This document shows positions 10,534-21,894 of a stretch of 64,000 bases of DNA, piece after piece (position 1 is the first letter of the stretch; every line of letters starts with the position of its first letter). The stretch covers positions 6,200,013 through 6,264,012 of the forward strand of contig BCJU01000001.1 of assembly GCA_001600355.1 (NCBI GenBank), written 5' to 3'. Both the position numbers and the translations under genes were made by a program. The notes below the pieces were generated by a model. It had not been told where the DNA came from. It saw only the letters and a program-made list of their open reading frames with translations, and made no database searches. This DNA comes from Meira nashicola (lineage: Eukaryota; Basidiomycota; Exobasidiomycetes; Exobasidiales; Brachybasidiaceae).

Positions 10534-12420
10534 ATGGCACCTTCTTCACGTAATCGGGCAGCACCTTATGATCGATTCACTGATGCTAGTGCATCTGCTG
10601 TCTCTTCAGGATTTACAGCAGCAATGTCTCTAGGACCACAACCAAAAATGAACGGGACAATGGCCGATTCAGAAGATGGAGCAGATTGGTTAAGAAATTT
10701 AAAGCAAGTTTCAGGAATGTACGATGGTGGACCAGGATCGGGAGTGTATATAGGCGACCCTTCTAACACACATGAAGATTCGGAAGATGAAGATGAATTG
10801 GATAGTGAAGGTGAACAAATGCAAAGGCCTCCAAAAAAGCGCACAAAAGGTGGAAAACCAACAAAACGAAATTCAAAAGGAGGAACAACGGGAAACGAAG
10901 ACTCAGCAGCAGCAACACGAAAAGCACAAAATAGGCTTGCACAAAGAGAATTCAGACAACGTAAGCAACAATATATTCGAGCATTAGAAACAAGAGTGGA
11001 ATTGTTATCCTCCGATCATGACACTCAAGTGGACAGATTAAGATGGGCATTACGTGGATTGCTGGCAGAAAATAATCAATTACGGCAAATCGTGGCAGCG
11101 TTTGCATCTTTTGTCGGATTACAACAAATTGGTGGACCATTGCAAAAAGCAGGCGTTTCGCGACAAGATTTGGATGATTTGATCAGTAATTCTGCTGAAA
11201 AAGTTATGACGGATGCATGGCAACATTGGCCAGGAGCGAGAGAATGTGAAGCTTTGCGTCAAATTCGATTGGATAGCAACCTTCCACCTGAAGGTTTACC
11301 AGAGAGCAATAAGATAATTGATAATTCCAGAGTTCGATCTGTCCCACCTCCACCAACAGTGTCGACGGGAAACGCCAATGCTTCCTCTTCTAATTCAAAG
11401 AGTGCTTCGCCCAAAGGGAATGGGTCAACGCCAATTGAATCGACAAAGGGAACAAAGAAGAGGAAAGATACGAATGGAAAGGGAAAAGGAACACCAATTT
11501 CGCCCAATTCAACTATTACAACGAATGACACCGCTGTCACACAACCTCAAACATCTAATGAAGCTCCTTCTTCAGCAACAAGTGCACCATCTTTCTCTTT
11601 GCCATCGGGCGATAATTCTCATCTAATGGCATCATTTTTTGGCAGTGGATCTGGAATGCTGCAAAGTCCTGCACCAACACCATCTGCGTTTTCATTCACA
11701 CCTGGCTTCTCTGGATTGCCTACTCCTTCAATGGGAACGCAAGGTCAAGAGTCCAATGCGATTTTAGCAAGCTTGTTTGGTTCTAGTGGTATGTCAGGAT
11801 TTATGGGACAAGGCGGCGGAATGAACAATAATACCAACCAAGCCATTCAGCCATTCGGACAACAAGTTGGACATGATGTGAATGGAATGTCACCTTTCTC
11901 TCGACCAAAGGTGATTGGAGGAGAAGAACCGGAAGAAGTTCATCGGGTAGGAGGATTAGTGGCCCAATTACGCAAAGAACGTGAACGATATGGATCAGGG
12001 AAAGATCCCGTTGAGTTAAACAAGATTGGAATGGCATTGAACGAATTGATTAGACATATGTCAAACTTTCGCAAACAGCCAAGTTATCATTTACCATCTG
12101 TTTTGGAACCAAGTGAAATCCAACAAACGCGACCACATGATCCACTAATTGACGCTTTACCTTTTCCGGGTGTACGACAAAATTTGATCGCTCAACAAGA
12201 GAATTTGGTTATTGAAGATGTTGTTTTGAGTATTTTGCAATTTAGTACGTTACACCCAGGTGATGTAACTGATGAGCATAGTTGGGAATTATTGTATGGA
12301 TTTTTGATTGCATATCCGCAACTTGTTGATCAACGTACATTGGATAATGCAAACAGATGGAGAGCAAGAAGGAAAGAATCCATTTTGACATTTGATGATT
12401 TAACGTTGAGACATGTTTAG
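10534..12420 (+). CDS. bZIP transcription factor, Yap-like basic region
   Basis: Predicted 628 residues, single exon. An acidic patch (about residues 80-95) and a Lys-rich nuclear-localisation-like stretch precede the bZIP domain at about residues 128-185: basic region RKAQNRLAQREFRQRKQQY, with the N-x-x-AQ-x-x-FR signature of the Yap/AP-1 group, then leucine heptads. A further conserved-looking segment (residues 190-270) with W and C residues may be a ligand or redox module. The middle is Ser/Thr/Asn/Gly-rich and probably disordered. The C-terminal 150 residues are folded-looking and include a bZIP-associated region with RPHDPLIDALPFPGVRQNL, a motif found in many fungal bZIP proteins annotated with a DUF3425-like domain. 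Nuclear regulator; targets unknown. Confidence 0.88.
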   Translation: MAPSSRNRAAPYDRFTDASASAVSSGFTAAMSLGPQPKMNGTMADSEDGADWLRNLKQVSGMYDGGPGSGVYIGDPSNTHEDSEDEDELDSEGEQMQRPPKKRTKGGKPTKRNSKGGTTGNEDSAAATRKAQNRLAQREFRQRKQQYIRALETRVELLSSDHDTQVDRLRWALRGLLAENNQLRQIVAAFASFVGLQQIGGPLQKAGVSRQDLDDLISNSAEKVMTDAWQHWPGARECEALRQIRLDSNLPPEGLPESNKIIDNSRVRSVPPPPTVSTGNANASSSNSKSASPKGNGSTPIESTKGTKKRKDTNGKGKGTPISPNSTITTNDTAVTQPQTSNEAPSSATSAPSFSLPSGDNSHLMASFFGSGSGMLQSPAPTPSAFSFTPGFSGLPTPSMGTQGQESNAILASLFGSSGMSGFMGQGGGMNNNTNQAIQPFGQQVGHDVNGMSPFSRPKVIGGEEPEEVHRVGGLVAQLRKERERYGSGKDPVELNKIGMALNELIRHMSNFRKQPSYHLPSVLEPSEIQQTRPHDPLIDALPFPGVRQNLIAQQENLVIEDVVLSILQFSTLHPGDVTDEHSWELLYGFLIAYPQLVDQRTLDNANRWRARRKESILTFDDLTLRHV

Positions 12421-13592
12421 CGGTCAAGTAGGTGGGTATATACCCTTTTCTCCGCAAATGATGTAGCACTAAAAAAACAAAAAACCCCTATTGTATTTCG
12501 TATCGTGACCATGATGATGTATACCAAGTCTTGATTGTTGTGTTAATGTCATTCATTGATCGCAAATCTTCCAAATCAGGAACATTCTTGCGTACATAAT
12601 CAAAGCCATTCGTATGTAAGCAGATCAAGGCATGTTACACATGTATAAGCCCTCGTGCCTTAAAGGAGGCGATTTGATCGTGAGAGCACGTTCGCAATAC
12701 GCCCTTAAGTGTCGTTCCGATGCTGTATGTGCCCACGAGCATAAGAAAAAGAACACGTTCCCCCATAGGCATGTCTTTTTTAATTTCAAACGCGCCAATT
12801 TAGTGCCCATTTTTTTAAACTTCTTTCAGCCGTTCGTTCGTGTTTGTTTTGGCACAATTACGCTCTTGTTTTTAAACACTCTTAAACTTAAAAAAGTCTG
12901 CCGATATGGGGAGGGCGCCGGCTATCAATAAGCCCAGATAAGGGCGGCATGACATTGTCAAAGGACGGTAGCCGTGACTTTATGCATTTAAGGGGCTTGT
13001 GCATAGAATGTGATTTGAATGTAAGGCAAATGAGAAGTATTGGATCAATCTTGCATAATGAAATACATGAGTTTAAAAAAAGAAAGAATACGCATACTTT
13101 TAGGATTTAGAAGCACACGTTGCTTCATTATCATAGTCTAAAAAAATAAAGAAGCACGGGCAAATGATGTTTATTTATTGTTCAATTAACCTTTTTTTAT
13201 GTGTTGTTCTTATTTAATGTTATTCTTCCCATCAAACATTCATCGGAACGTGTTCTTTTACATACTCTTTATGCATCTCTCTCCGTGACAAGGGATAAGA
13301 TTTGATTCACTCGTATATTGCACTTTATTCAAGTCAGAACTCCGAACGACAGGAACGAAACTCGTGTGAGTAATTGTACGTACATGTAGATCCGTGTTTG
13401 GGTTTAAAGAATACCTGTCAATTCGTTATATATTTGATCGGGTGGCTAAGTCATGTACTGAATCTATCTTTCTTGCCATCATCGTCACCCGTGTTACCTA
13501 CTCCTACAATCTTCTTCTTAGCAAGCAAGCAATCTTGCCTCCGGTATAATACCAACAGGCTTAAAAGGAATAATAAAATTGCCACAGCAAAT
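12421..13592. other. Intergenic region
   Basis: Holds the 3' end of the bZIP gene and the promoter and leader of the glycosyltransferase gene. One open frame of about 100 codons at 12632-12931 has no recognisable similarity and a composition like the flanking non-coding DNA, so I do not call it. Poly-A/T tracts are frequent between 13070 and 13200. Confidence 0.45.
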
Positions 13593-15519
13593 ATGACAAC
13601 AGCTCAAACAGCTTCGGTCAATTTAGACCGTTCATTACCATATGCAAATGTTAATGAAAAAAGACGTAAATTACGCGTTGCAATCGTGACAGGTGAGTTA
13701 TTGGATGACATTGAGAATGATAAATGTTAAACTTACGCGTTTATTTTATTGTTTTTTAGAAAACTTTTTACCCAAAGTTGATGGTGTTACACGTACTTTA
13801 GCAAGATTATTAGAACATTTAAACGCAGAAGGTCATGAAGCCATCGTCTTTGGACCTGAAACGGGAATTAGACAGTATGCAGGACATGCTGTTGTAGGAA
13901 CGTTTGGTGTTCCATTAGTTGTTTATCCAGGTTTAAAGTTGAATTTTATGCGTCCAAGATTCGTAAGAAGATTACAACAATTCAAACCAGACGTTATTCA
14001 TTTCGTTGATCCGATTTGGTTAGGAGCTCAAATGTTACCTGCCGTTCAAAAATGGTTACCACACGTTCCATGCGTGAGTAGTTATCATACAAATTTACCA
14101 ACTTATGCAACTTTATTTGGTATGCCTTGGTTAGAAGAAACGATGTGGAACCTTACCCGTAGTTTACATAAACGTTGTGAAATGGTATTTTGTCCATCTG
14201 AAAGTACAAGAAGGATGTTACGTGGAAAAGGATTTGAAAATGTTGAAATTTGGAGTAGAGGAGTTGATACAACAATGTTTGGACCTTTTGCTCGTGATGA
14301 TAATTTACGTGCAAGTTGGGGATGTACACCTAATCCTGCAACAATACAACAATCAGAACAAATTGCTTTAGCACAATTAGCATCAAAATTAGGTATTCAA
14401 GTTTCACCACGTGGTTCAACTGCAATGTATCGTAAAAGGTCACTGATGAATTCATCATCTTCAAGCAGTCCAGATGATGAAAGTTTCATTCGTACTCCAC
14501 CAACTGGACCTTCACTTACTGCTTCACCAGAGTTAAGTCCACCACCAAGTTATGATAGTTTATCAGGTGTACCTGAACTACCCGGTGCAGCATTTGAACT
14601 TCCACCACCTGCTTTACCAACAAATACAGAACCGCAAACAAGCAAAACGGTAATCTTATACGTTGGTCGTATTTCATGGGAAAAGAATATTAGACTTTTA
14701 ATTGAATCTTTCCGTGCTTTACCTGCTCCTGTACGTGCGAATGCAAAATTAGTCATTGTAGGAGATGGACCTGCAAGAGCAGATCTTACAAGATTATGTC
14801 AAAAGTATAAATTAGATGCAACATTTATGGGTCATCAAAAAGGTCAAAGATTGGCATCAATGTATGCCTCTTCAAGCTTAATGGCGTTTCCTTCGTTTAC
14901 AGAAACGTTTGGTCAAGTCGTCTTAGAAGCTCTTGCAAGTGGTTTACCAGTCGTTGGATTACATGCAGAAGGTACTTCTGATTTGGTTTCTCACGGTATA
15001 ACTGGTCTTTTATTAGATGTTAAAGCATCTTCTACACCTTCTTCTCCAAATAATTCACCAAAAAAGAACAGATTAGCAGCTTTACGTGGTGAGAGTAATA
15101 CAAATAAATCATTCGAATCAACAAATACAACAAACGGATTACCAGTTCCAATCCCATCTGTTGGTGAATTCGCGTTTGCAATGCAACCAAACACGCCCGC
15201 ATTCGAATCATGCACTAGAGAATATAGTTTATTACTTGAACGTTTAATTCGTGATCGTTCTTTACGTACTTCAATGGGACAACGTGCACAAATTCAAGCA
15301 TCAAAAAAGACATGGTGGGATGCAATGGATGCAGTCGTAAGAGGATATGAAAAAGTTATTCAACAAAGAGGAATTTCAAATTTATCAGATGAAGAATTAG
15401 AAGCATTAAGAAAAGAACAACAAAAAGTTGCTCCTCTTACAGGTCCGATTGTTAAAGTTTGCGTAGTACTTTATTTGGTTTTGTTTATTGCTCTTTGGTT
15501 ATCAATCTTACGTGATTAG
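13593..15519 (+). CDS. GT4 glycosyltransferase, SQD2/MgtA-like, tail-anchored (2 exons)
   Basis: Exons 13593-13692 and 13760-15519 join in phase 1 (donor GTGAGT, acceptor TTTTAG), restoring VAIVT-ENFLPKVDGVTRTL, the N-terminal motif of the GT4 branch that includes plant SQD2 and bacterial mannosyltransferase MgtA. Predicted 619 residues. Further motifs are VIHFVDPIWLGAQMLPA, VSSYHTNLPTYA, EIWSRGVDT, VILYVGRISWEKN and the E-x7-E pair in FTETFGQVVLEALASG. Two Ser/Pro/Asn-rich insertions, at about residues 275-345 and 460-510, are unusual for the family and probably loops. A C-terminal hydrophobic helix (VCVVLYLVLFIALWLSIL) suggests a tail anchor in the ER or Golgi with the enzyme in the cytosol. 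Likely a lipid or glycan hexosyltransferase; donor and acceptor are unknown. Confidence 0.86.
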
Positions 15520-16182
15520 CTGAATGCATTATAATTTTATCCTATACCCCTTCTCATTATTTTATACATTATCTTAACTTTGTACCATACTCTTGCCTTT
15601 TTTTAAATATTCTGGAACAAATTATATATTATCATTATTTTTCTCTTTCCTATAGATCTGATTATCATAATGCAGCATAAATCTGCTTACCTAACATCAT
15701 TTGCAAATATCTATTTTGCCCCCAACACATCTTTTAACTCTCTTACGCCTAACGGCAAAAACGCCTAAAATTGAATCGCCCAACAAAATACACTGCAAAT
15801 TTGCCCACGCGTTTAAATCGCGTACGCCCAGCTTAAAGAGACGCTTTGTTCTTCTGCGTTCAGGCGCAAGTTTATTATTATTATTAACTCTACGGAGTTT
15901 TTTTCCTTTAAACGAGAAAAAGCAAGTTACGTGCTGCATAAAGAGGGAAGAAGCCACCGAAAGTAGACCGCTGTGTGTTAATGCGACCGCTCAAATGCAT
16001 TGGTTTTTGCCTGCACAACGCACGGTGTACCTTAAGTTCAAAAATCTTCTTCCTTTTTTTTGTTGCTTTTGGCTTCTTTTGGGAATTTGATACATAGATT
16101 AGAGTAAAGATAGATTGTGTTCTTCTTTAATCACCAACAGGGCTTTTTTGACCTTTTCTCCTTCTCTTCGACTTATTTAAAC
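15520..16182. other. Intergenic region upstream of PDH E1-beta
   Basis: Holds the 3' end of the glycosyltransferase gene and the promoter and T-rich leader of the PDH gene. Open frames on both strands at about 15700-16090 overlap each other and show no recognisable domain. No RNA gene seen. Confidence 0.45.
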
Positions 16183-17394
16183 ATGGCTGCTGCATCGTCT
16201 GCTCGTCATGCGATGGCACGATTGCCTCGTTTGAGCCGTTCATTGCACAGTACAGCATCTGCTCCATCTTCGTCTGTTCTCTTACCACGTTCAAATGGAT
16301 TGGCAAAGAACACTATCCGTGCAACAGCAATGGAAGCTGCTCGTTTGACAGCCATTCCATCTTCCTCTTCAAGAAATGCAAGTACAGATGGAAAACCACA
16401 AGAGATGACAGTTCGTGATGCATTAAACAGTGCAATGGAAGAAGAAATGTTAAGAGATGATAAAGTTTTCCTTTTAGGTGAAGAAGTTGCACGTTATAAT
16501 GGTGCATACAAAATCACACGTGGATTATTGGACAAATTCGGAGAAAGACGTGTTATCGATACTCCAATCACTGAATCAGGTTTCACAGGTTTAGCCGTCG
16601 GTGCTGCTTTGGCAGGTTTGAAGCCAATTTGTGAATTCATGACCTTCAACTTTGCCATGCAAGCAATCGATCAAATTATCAACTCTGGTGGTAAGACCCA
16701 TTATATGTCCGGTGGTAATGTTCCTTGCCCTGTCGTCTTCCGTGGTCCAAACGGTGCTGCTGCCGGTGTTGGTGCTCAACATTCTCAAGATTACTCTGCT
16801 TGGTATGGTCAAATTCCTGGTTTGAAAGTTATCAGCCCTTGGAGCGCAGAAGATTGCCGTGGTTTACTCAAAGCTGCCATTCGTGATCCTAACCCAGTCA
16901 TCTTTTTGGAAAATGAAATCTTGTACGGTCAATCCTTCCCAGTCTCTCAAGAAGTTCTATCAGAGGATTTCACTTTACCAATCGGAAAGGCAAAGATCGA
17001 ACGTGCCGGTAAGGATCTCACAATTGTTTCTCATACACTCGGCTTGAATCATTCAATGGCCGCTGCTGAACAATTGAAAAAGGATGAAGGTGTTGAAGTG
17101 GAAGTGATTAACTTGCGTTCGATTCGTCCTTTGGATATCAAGACAATCGTAGAAAGTGTTAAAAAGACAAACAGATTGGTTACTGTTGAAGGTGGTTTCC
17201 CAGCATTCGGTGTTGGATCAGAAATTTGCGCACAAATTATGGAAAGCGATGCATTCGATCACCTCGATGCACCCGTTGAACGTGTTACAGGTGCTGACGT
17301 TCCTACTCCTTATGCCAAGAATTTGGAAGATTTATCTTTCCCTGATGCAGCCATTATTACAAAGGTCGCCAAACGTGCTCTATACCGATCATAA
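16183..17394 (+). CDS. PDB1: Pyruvate dehydrogenase E1 component subunit beta, mitochondrial
   Basis: Predicted 403 residues, single exon. The first 65 or so are Ala/Ser/Arg-rich without acidic residues, a typical mitochondrial presequence. The mature part starts at [15 protein letters not shown] and carries the E1-beta hallmarks: [70 protein letters not shown] and NLRSIRPLD. With E1-alpha it forms the thiamine-diphosphate decarboxylase of the pyruvate dehydrogenase complex in the matrix. Length and sequence match the family fully. Start chosen at the first ATG (ACATGGCTGCT), which begins the presequence; the open frame upstream has no ATG. Confidence 0.96.
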   Translation: MAAASSARHAMARLPRLSRSLHSTASAPSSSVLLPRSNGLAKNTIRATAMEAARLTAIPSSSSRNASTDGKPQEMTVRDALNSAMEEEMLRDDKVFLLGEEVARYNGAYKITRGLLDKFGERRVIDTPITESGFTGLAVGAALAGLKPICEFMTFNFAMQAIDQIINSGGKTHYMSGGNVPCPVVFRGPNGAAAGVGAQHSQDYSAWYGQIPGLKVISPWSAEDCRGLLKAAIRDPNPVIFLENEILYGQSFPVSQEVLSEDFTLPIGKAKIERAGKDLTIVSHTLGLNHSMAAAEQLKKDEGVEVEVINLRSIRPLDIKTIVESVKKTNRLVTVEGGFPAFGVGSEICAQIMESDAFDHLDAPVERVTGADVPTPYAKNLEDLSFPDAAIITKVAKRALYRS

Positions 17395-17534
17395 AAGGAA
17401 GAATACCTTTGCACACACATACACACTATTCAAATGTAACATGATTCCTACCTTTGCTATTCTTAGCGATCAAGAGAAATGACAATCTATCGCACTAGCG
17501 AATGTTCAAATTGTGCATTAATTCTTTGTACACA

Positions 17535-18413
17535 TTAGGCTTTAAGGAATTTAGCATGATAGCTTACATGTTCGGGAGCAAAAGTAGAAATGAAGTAGTA
17601 ACTATGATCGTATCCTTCTTGCAAACGGATTGCGATATGTTCGTCAGTGTAACCTTGATCCATTGCAGCTTTTGCGAAATCTTCTGGAAGAAGTTGTTTA
17701 TCGTTATAAAAGTTATCTCCTAAACCTGAATCGATCAAAATGTTTAGCTTACGTTTATCTGGACCTCCAACTTTGAGGAGTAATTCGGTTGCATCATTTG
17801 CTTTTCCTTCTTCTACGCCACCTAGTAAATAATTCGAGAATGCTTTTTCACCCCAAGGACATTTTGTTGGATGACAAATTGGTGCGAATGCAGAAGCTGA
17901 TTTGTACAAAGATGGATTTTTTAGATAAAGTGTTAAAGCACCATGACCGCCCATAGAATGACCTGAGATTGAAGCTTTTGCAAGGTCAAGTGGAAGGTTA
18001 CTAGATTTCAAAACTTCTGGAAGTTCTTTTGTGATGAATTCGTACATGTTATAATTCTTATTCCAAGGTGATTTTGTTGCATTAATATAAAATCCAGCAC
18101 CTGAACCGAAATCGTACGAATCATCTTCACCTTCAATCTTTGCTCCACGTGGACTTGTATCGGGAAAAACGATTGCGATTCCTTGTTTTTCGGCTTCTTG
18201 TTGAAATCCACCTTTTTGTGCTCCATTATCTTCTGTACATGTTAATCCAGCTAAATAATATAAAACAGGTACTTTCTTTCCACCCGAAATTGCTTCTGAT
18301 GGTAAAAATACGTTTATATTTGTTTCCAAATCACCTAATGTTTTCGATTGAAAGCTATATTTACGTAACTCTCCTCCGAAGTTCTTGTTTGATGACTTTT
18401 GTGTGAGTGACAT
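17535..18413 (-). CDS. S-formylglutathione hydrolase (esterase D family)
   Basis: Predicted 292 residues, single exon. An alpha/beta hydrolase that cleaves S-formylglutathione to formate and glutathione in cytosolic formaldehyde detoxification. It shows LTCTEDN near the oxyanion region, the nucleophile elbow GHSMGGHGA (Ser near residue 153), an acid residue in IDSGLGDNFY (about 226) and the catalytic His in EGYDHSYYF (about 270). The start is the ATG of MSLTQKSSNKNFGG; the frame is open upstream but has no ATG. Convergent with the PDH gene and divergent from Mago nashi. Confidence 0.95.
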   Translation of the reverse strand: MSLTQKSSNKNFGGELRKYSFQSKTLGDLETNINVFLPSEAISGGKKVPVLYYLAGLTCTEDNGAQKGGFQQEAEKQGIAIVFPDTSPRGAKIEGEDDSYDFGSGAGFYINATKSPWNKNYNMYEFITKELPEVLKSSNLPLDLAKASISGHSMGGHGALTLYLKNPSLYKSASAFAPICHPTKCPWGEKAFSNYLLGGVEEGKANDATELLLKVGGPDKRKLNILIDSGLGDNFYNDKQLLPEDFAKAAMDQGYTDEHIAIRLQEGYDHSYYFISTFAPEHVSYHAKFLKA

Positions 18414-18689
18414 GATTGGTATCTTTTTCCTCAAGATGGTGGGAAGACATTAACTCCTCTTACAATCTTACATTGTCCCCTCAATTCTCTCCACATCGCC
18501 TAGCGCGCTTGTAGGATATTATCCGTGCATCCAAATTCAAAATTAGAAGGTTTTTGGCGCGCAAATGCTGGTTCTGACAGAAAGCTTGCGTCGGCGCTTA
18601 ACAAGTACACGTGAAGTACTGCAGGAAGAATGAGTAAATGCTGATCCGTACCAACATCACAATCATCCTTGCATTATCAAACAAACGCA

Positions 18690-19196
18690 ATGGGTGACTT
18701 TTATGTGAGGTATTAGTGAGTATTGCAGGCGAAAATGCATTCAATGCAGAGCACATGCTAACAAACAGTCTTTCGTGTATACCACAGTACCGGACATCAG
18801 GGGAGACATGGACATGAATTTCTAGAATTCGAATATTCTCGAGGAAGGCTACGTTATGCAAACAATTCAAATTATCGCAATGATAGCTTAATCCGTAAAG
18901 AGATGTGGGTAGGACAATTGGTAGTAGAACAATTACGTGAATTAATAGAAGAAAGTGAAATTATACGTGAAGATGATGAAAAATGGCCACAAAAAAATGT
19001 TGGAGGAAAACAAGAATTAGAGATAAGGATAGGTAATCAACATATTTCGTTCGAAACTGCAAAGATTGGAGCTTTAGTGGATGTTCAAGATTCGGAAGAT
19101 CCAGAAGGTTTGAGAGTGTTTTATTATTTGGTACAAGATTTGAAATGTTTGATTTTTAGCTTGATCAATTTGAATTTTAAAATCAAGCCGATTTGA
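18690..19196 (+). CDS. Mago nashi homologue, exon junction complex core (2 exons)
   Basis: Exon 1 (18690-18715) encodes only MGDFYVRY plus two bases; the 72-base intron has GTGAGT, a TGCTAAC branch site and CACAG; exon 2 (18788-19196) continues [16 protein letters not shown]. Total 144 residues, close to the usual 146. Near-invariant family segments are present: [46 protein letters not shown] and the terminal NFKIKPI. Mago pairs with Y14/RBM8 in the exon junction complex that marks spliced mRNAs. The tiny first exon would be missed by a search for long open frames. Confidence 0.95.
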
Positions 19197-19317
19197 AAAT
19201 GGATGGTCAACTATGTACTTTTCGCACGCACACGCAAACTGTAATTGTATTCAACTCTCTGTAAAAAAAAGTGAAGGCTTGGCTTTGTTTGGCTGTTTAT
19301 ATAAAGAGGGTAAGGTA

Positions 19318-21582
19318 TCATACAAAATTCTTCTTGTCTGCATGCTGAAGCAAAATGTTCACACATCTTTGCCAACCTGTTTTCGCTCTTTGAGCTGAAC
19401 GTATAGGGAATGATTCTTCAGCATTATTTGTATCCACATTCATTAATTCTGCGCTTACTAAACCTTCGAATCTTATATCTTGAAAGATAACTTTGAGTAA
19501 GGGTAATAAAGGTAAATAACCTTCATAGGCAAAAGTACGACAAGATCTGTTCCAAGCCATTTTCATATTTGCATGCATAGAAGGATCAAATAGATTGTTT
19601 TGCATCGTCAGTGGAGGAGGTAATCTTTGAGCATCACCAACTTGAACATAAAAAATCTTTTCACGATTCTTTGTTTGGTTTGGTAGATGACCTGCAAATG
19701 TTAATCGAAGATCGTGCAAGCATTCTTGTAGGCGAATTTCTGCATCGTAAAAGACACCACTGGAATTTGATGGATCTGCCCAACATTCTCCTAAGATTTG
19801 AAAAGTGTCAAGGACAATGCCGAACTGGTGAAAAAAAAGGCAGCAATTAGAATTTTGAAACACAAAGGGCATTCTTTTTCCAAGAATAATAGTCACTCAC
19901 ATTTGGCATATCTACGGCAACCACTTCCTCCCATGCATCTTGCCAGCGACTTGTCCATGCACCAAAAGCCATTGCTTCATAGGCAAATCGAATTGGCTTT
20001 TTACCTTGTTGTGTCCTTTTATACAATCCCGCTTCTGCCAGCGAACGTAAATCATCGATTATAACTTCAGGTGAGTTTGTTGAAATGTTTTTGTACATTT
20101 GTGAAGGAACTTGAATAACATCCGTACCAAGCTCATCAGCTATTTCGAACCAGACTGGTAATACATGTTCTAACCTTCGATCACGTTCAACTCGATCTTT
20201 TATGCCTACGTAATTCAGCCAAGGTTGTAATGCGATCACATGAATCGAATATTTATCTCATAATTGTCGAATATATTTTGCGCCTGCCCTTAATTCGTCA
20301 TCTGTGGGTTGGTCCGAGTTTTTCTTTCCTGCCATATTCTATTAAGATGGAGAGAAAGTCAGTACAACTATATTTTTTTTAAAGCGTTCACCATACTCAC
20401 AACAGAAACCAAGCGTAAACATTCATAAAAGATTTCAATGCCATCAAAACCTTCTTCTTTGGCTGCTCGAATCTTGACTTCGATATCGTGTACCTGTTGA
20501 CTGCCCAAAGAAGCACTCATAATACCTTGTGGTAAGCTCTTAAGCCTTGTATGTAAAGAGCTAGGACGATTTCTCGCAGAAGAATCTTGTAAAGCTGAAC
20601 TTTCGAGAGCCAATTTACGCATTTTTGAACGAACTTGATTTTGAGGAATAGAGTCAAACAAATTTCCTTCTCCAAGCCAAATTCTCCATTGTTCTATTAA
20701 TTGTGCACCAAGTACTTCAATTCCTCCGATTACAGTCCAGCCATCTGTTTCAGCTAAACGCATTAAAGAAGTATACATTGGCTTAAAGCACATATCCAAG
20801 AAGATGCAAGGCGTACTTTGACTTTGTTTACGGTGAAGTCTGCCTACCAATAATTGATCCAAAACAGCAAAAGTACGATCATCTTGTTCTTTAATGTTTG
20901 AAGTTGTTGATGCAAAAAGTGGATCAGGAATACAGCATACTGCTAAAGAAGGCGTTATACCTTGAGCGAGTAATCTTTTAGCATGTTGGACTGATTGTAC
21001 GTGAAATATGCATTCTGGAATAGGTATCTTGTTCTTTTTACCAATCTCTTTGAATGAATCAATCATTGTCTCTACTGCGTTTGCCGAACGAGCAACAACT
21101 AGAACAGATGTACACTGTAAAGTCATCAAAAGCGCCCAAACAGCAGCCCTTGCAGCACCGCCAGATCCGATCACAAGTCCAATCCTTTGTGGAATTTCCG
21201 ATAAAGCTGTACATTCATTGAACACTTGAGCGATTCCAGCTGCGTCTGTATTATGACCTTGAAGGTAATCTTTTCCATCTTGAGATTTGAAATGACTGAT
21301 TGTATTTACTGCTCCTATTGCACTTGCTTCATCATCAATTCCATCTAGAAAAGGTATAATTGTTGATTTGAATGGCATCGTGATCGCTCCCATTCCGAAT
21401 TCTTCATTTCGTAATTGTTGATGAACTTCTTCAACTGTTGCATATTCGCCATGACCAAATGTCCAAGGAATATTTAAAAGTTTTGCAACATATGTATGAA
21501 CTAATGGTCCAACGCTATGTTTGATAGGATTACCAAATGTGGCTCCCTTCAATGGTTTATTTGTACTTTTTGCAAGAGACAT
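19318..21582 (-). CDS. Quinate/shikimate dehydrogenase fused to 3-dehydroshikimate dehydratase; in-frame TGA
   Basis: Three exons (20401-21582, 19901-20338, 19318-19824; all junctions phase 0, introns of 62 and 76 bases) give a frame of about 708 codons. Residues 1-330 are an AroE-type dehydrogenase: TMPFK with the catalytic Lys, GHNTDAAG, nucleotide-binding GSGGAARAAVWAL. A linker leads into a sugar-isomerase-like TIM barrel of the 3-dehydroshikimate dehydratase (qa-4) type: GFDGIEIFYECL, VIALQPWLNYVG, RFAYEAMAFGAW, FGIVLDTFQIL, YVQVGDAQRL, VSAELMN; the acidic, Gln and Glu positions expected to hold the metal are present. The fused enzyme would oxidise quinate or shikimate and dehydrate 3-dehydroshikimate to protocatechuate. 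A TGA at 20258-20260 sits in frame inside exon 2 between RQL and DKYSIHV; no intron can remove it. TATA-like TATAAAAA lies about 60 bases upstream of the start. Confidence 0.85.
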
Positions 21583-21894
21583 ACTTTCTTCTTTGATGGA
21601 GAGGATGTATGCATGTAGTTTGATCGCTTAGGAGGTTTTTATACAAGTTCTCTTAAACTCCTGGCGTGTTTTGTGCAACTACATAAACGCTTAACGTGCA
21701 TCGGATTTCAAACGGAAGAGATGCCCCGCATTATTAAAAAAAAAGTACGAGTTTAAGCAATGCAAAAAAAGAAAGACTATTGTGGGGATAGCACTAGTAC
21801 ACATAAAATCAAACATTAACATCTTCTCTGCAGTACATCACACATGCCAGTCATATATCAAATATAGTCAATATAGAATCAAGTATGTACATCA
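21583..21894. promoter_or_regulatory. Promoter of the dehydrogenase-dehydratase fusion; 3' end of dehydroquinase gene
   Basis: Both flanking genes are on the minus strand. It contains a minus-strand TATAAAAA at 21636-21643 and a TCGGA element at 21701-21705, shared with other promoters of this cluster. No gene seen. Confidence 0.5.

Noticed and set aside
12632..12931. Plus-strand open frame of 99 codons
   Set aside because: No domain, no upstream promoter element, overlapped by a minus-strand frame of similar length; looks like chance.
15701..16090. Overlapping open frames on both strands before the PDH gene
   Set aside because: Low-complexity, Lys/Leu-rich translations with no motif; position fits a promoter and leader region.
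20339..20400. Treating the dehydrogenase and dehydratase as two separate genes
   Set aside because: The first barrel motif (GFDGIEIFYECL) is at the end of the dehydrogenase exon and the next exon joins in phase through consensus splice sites, and there is no promoter space between them.
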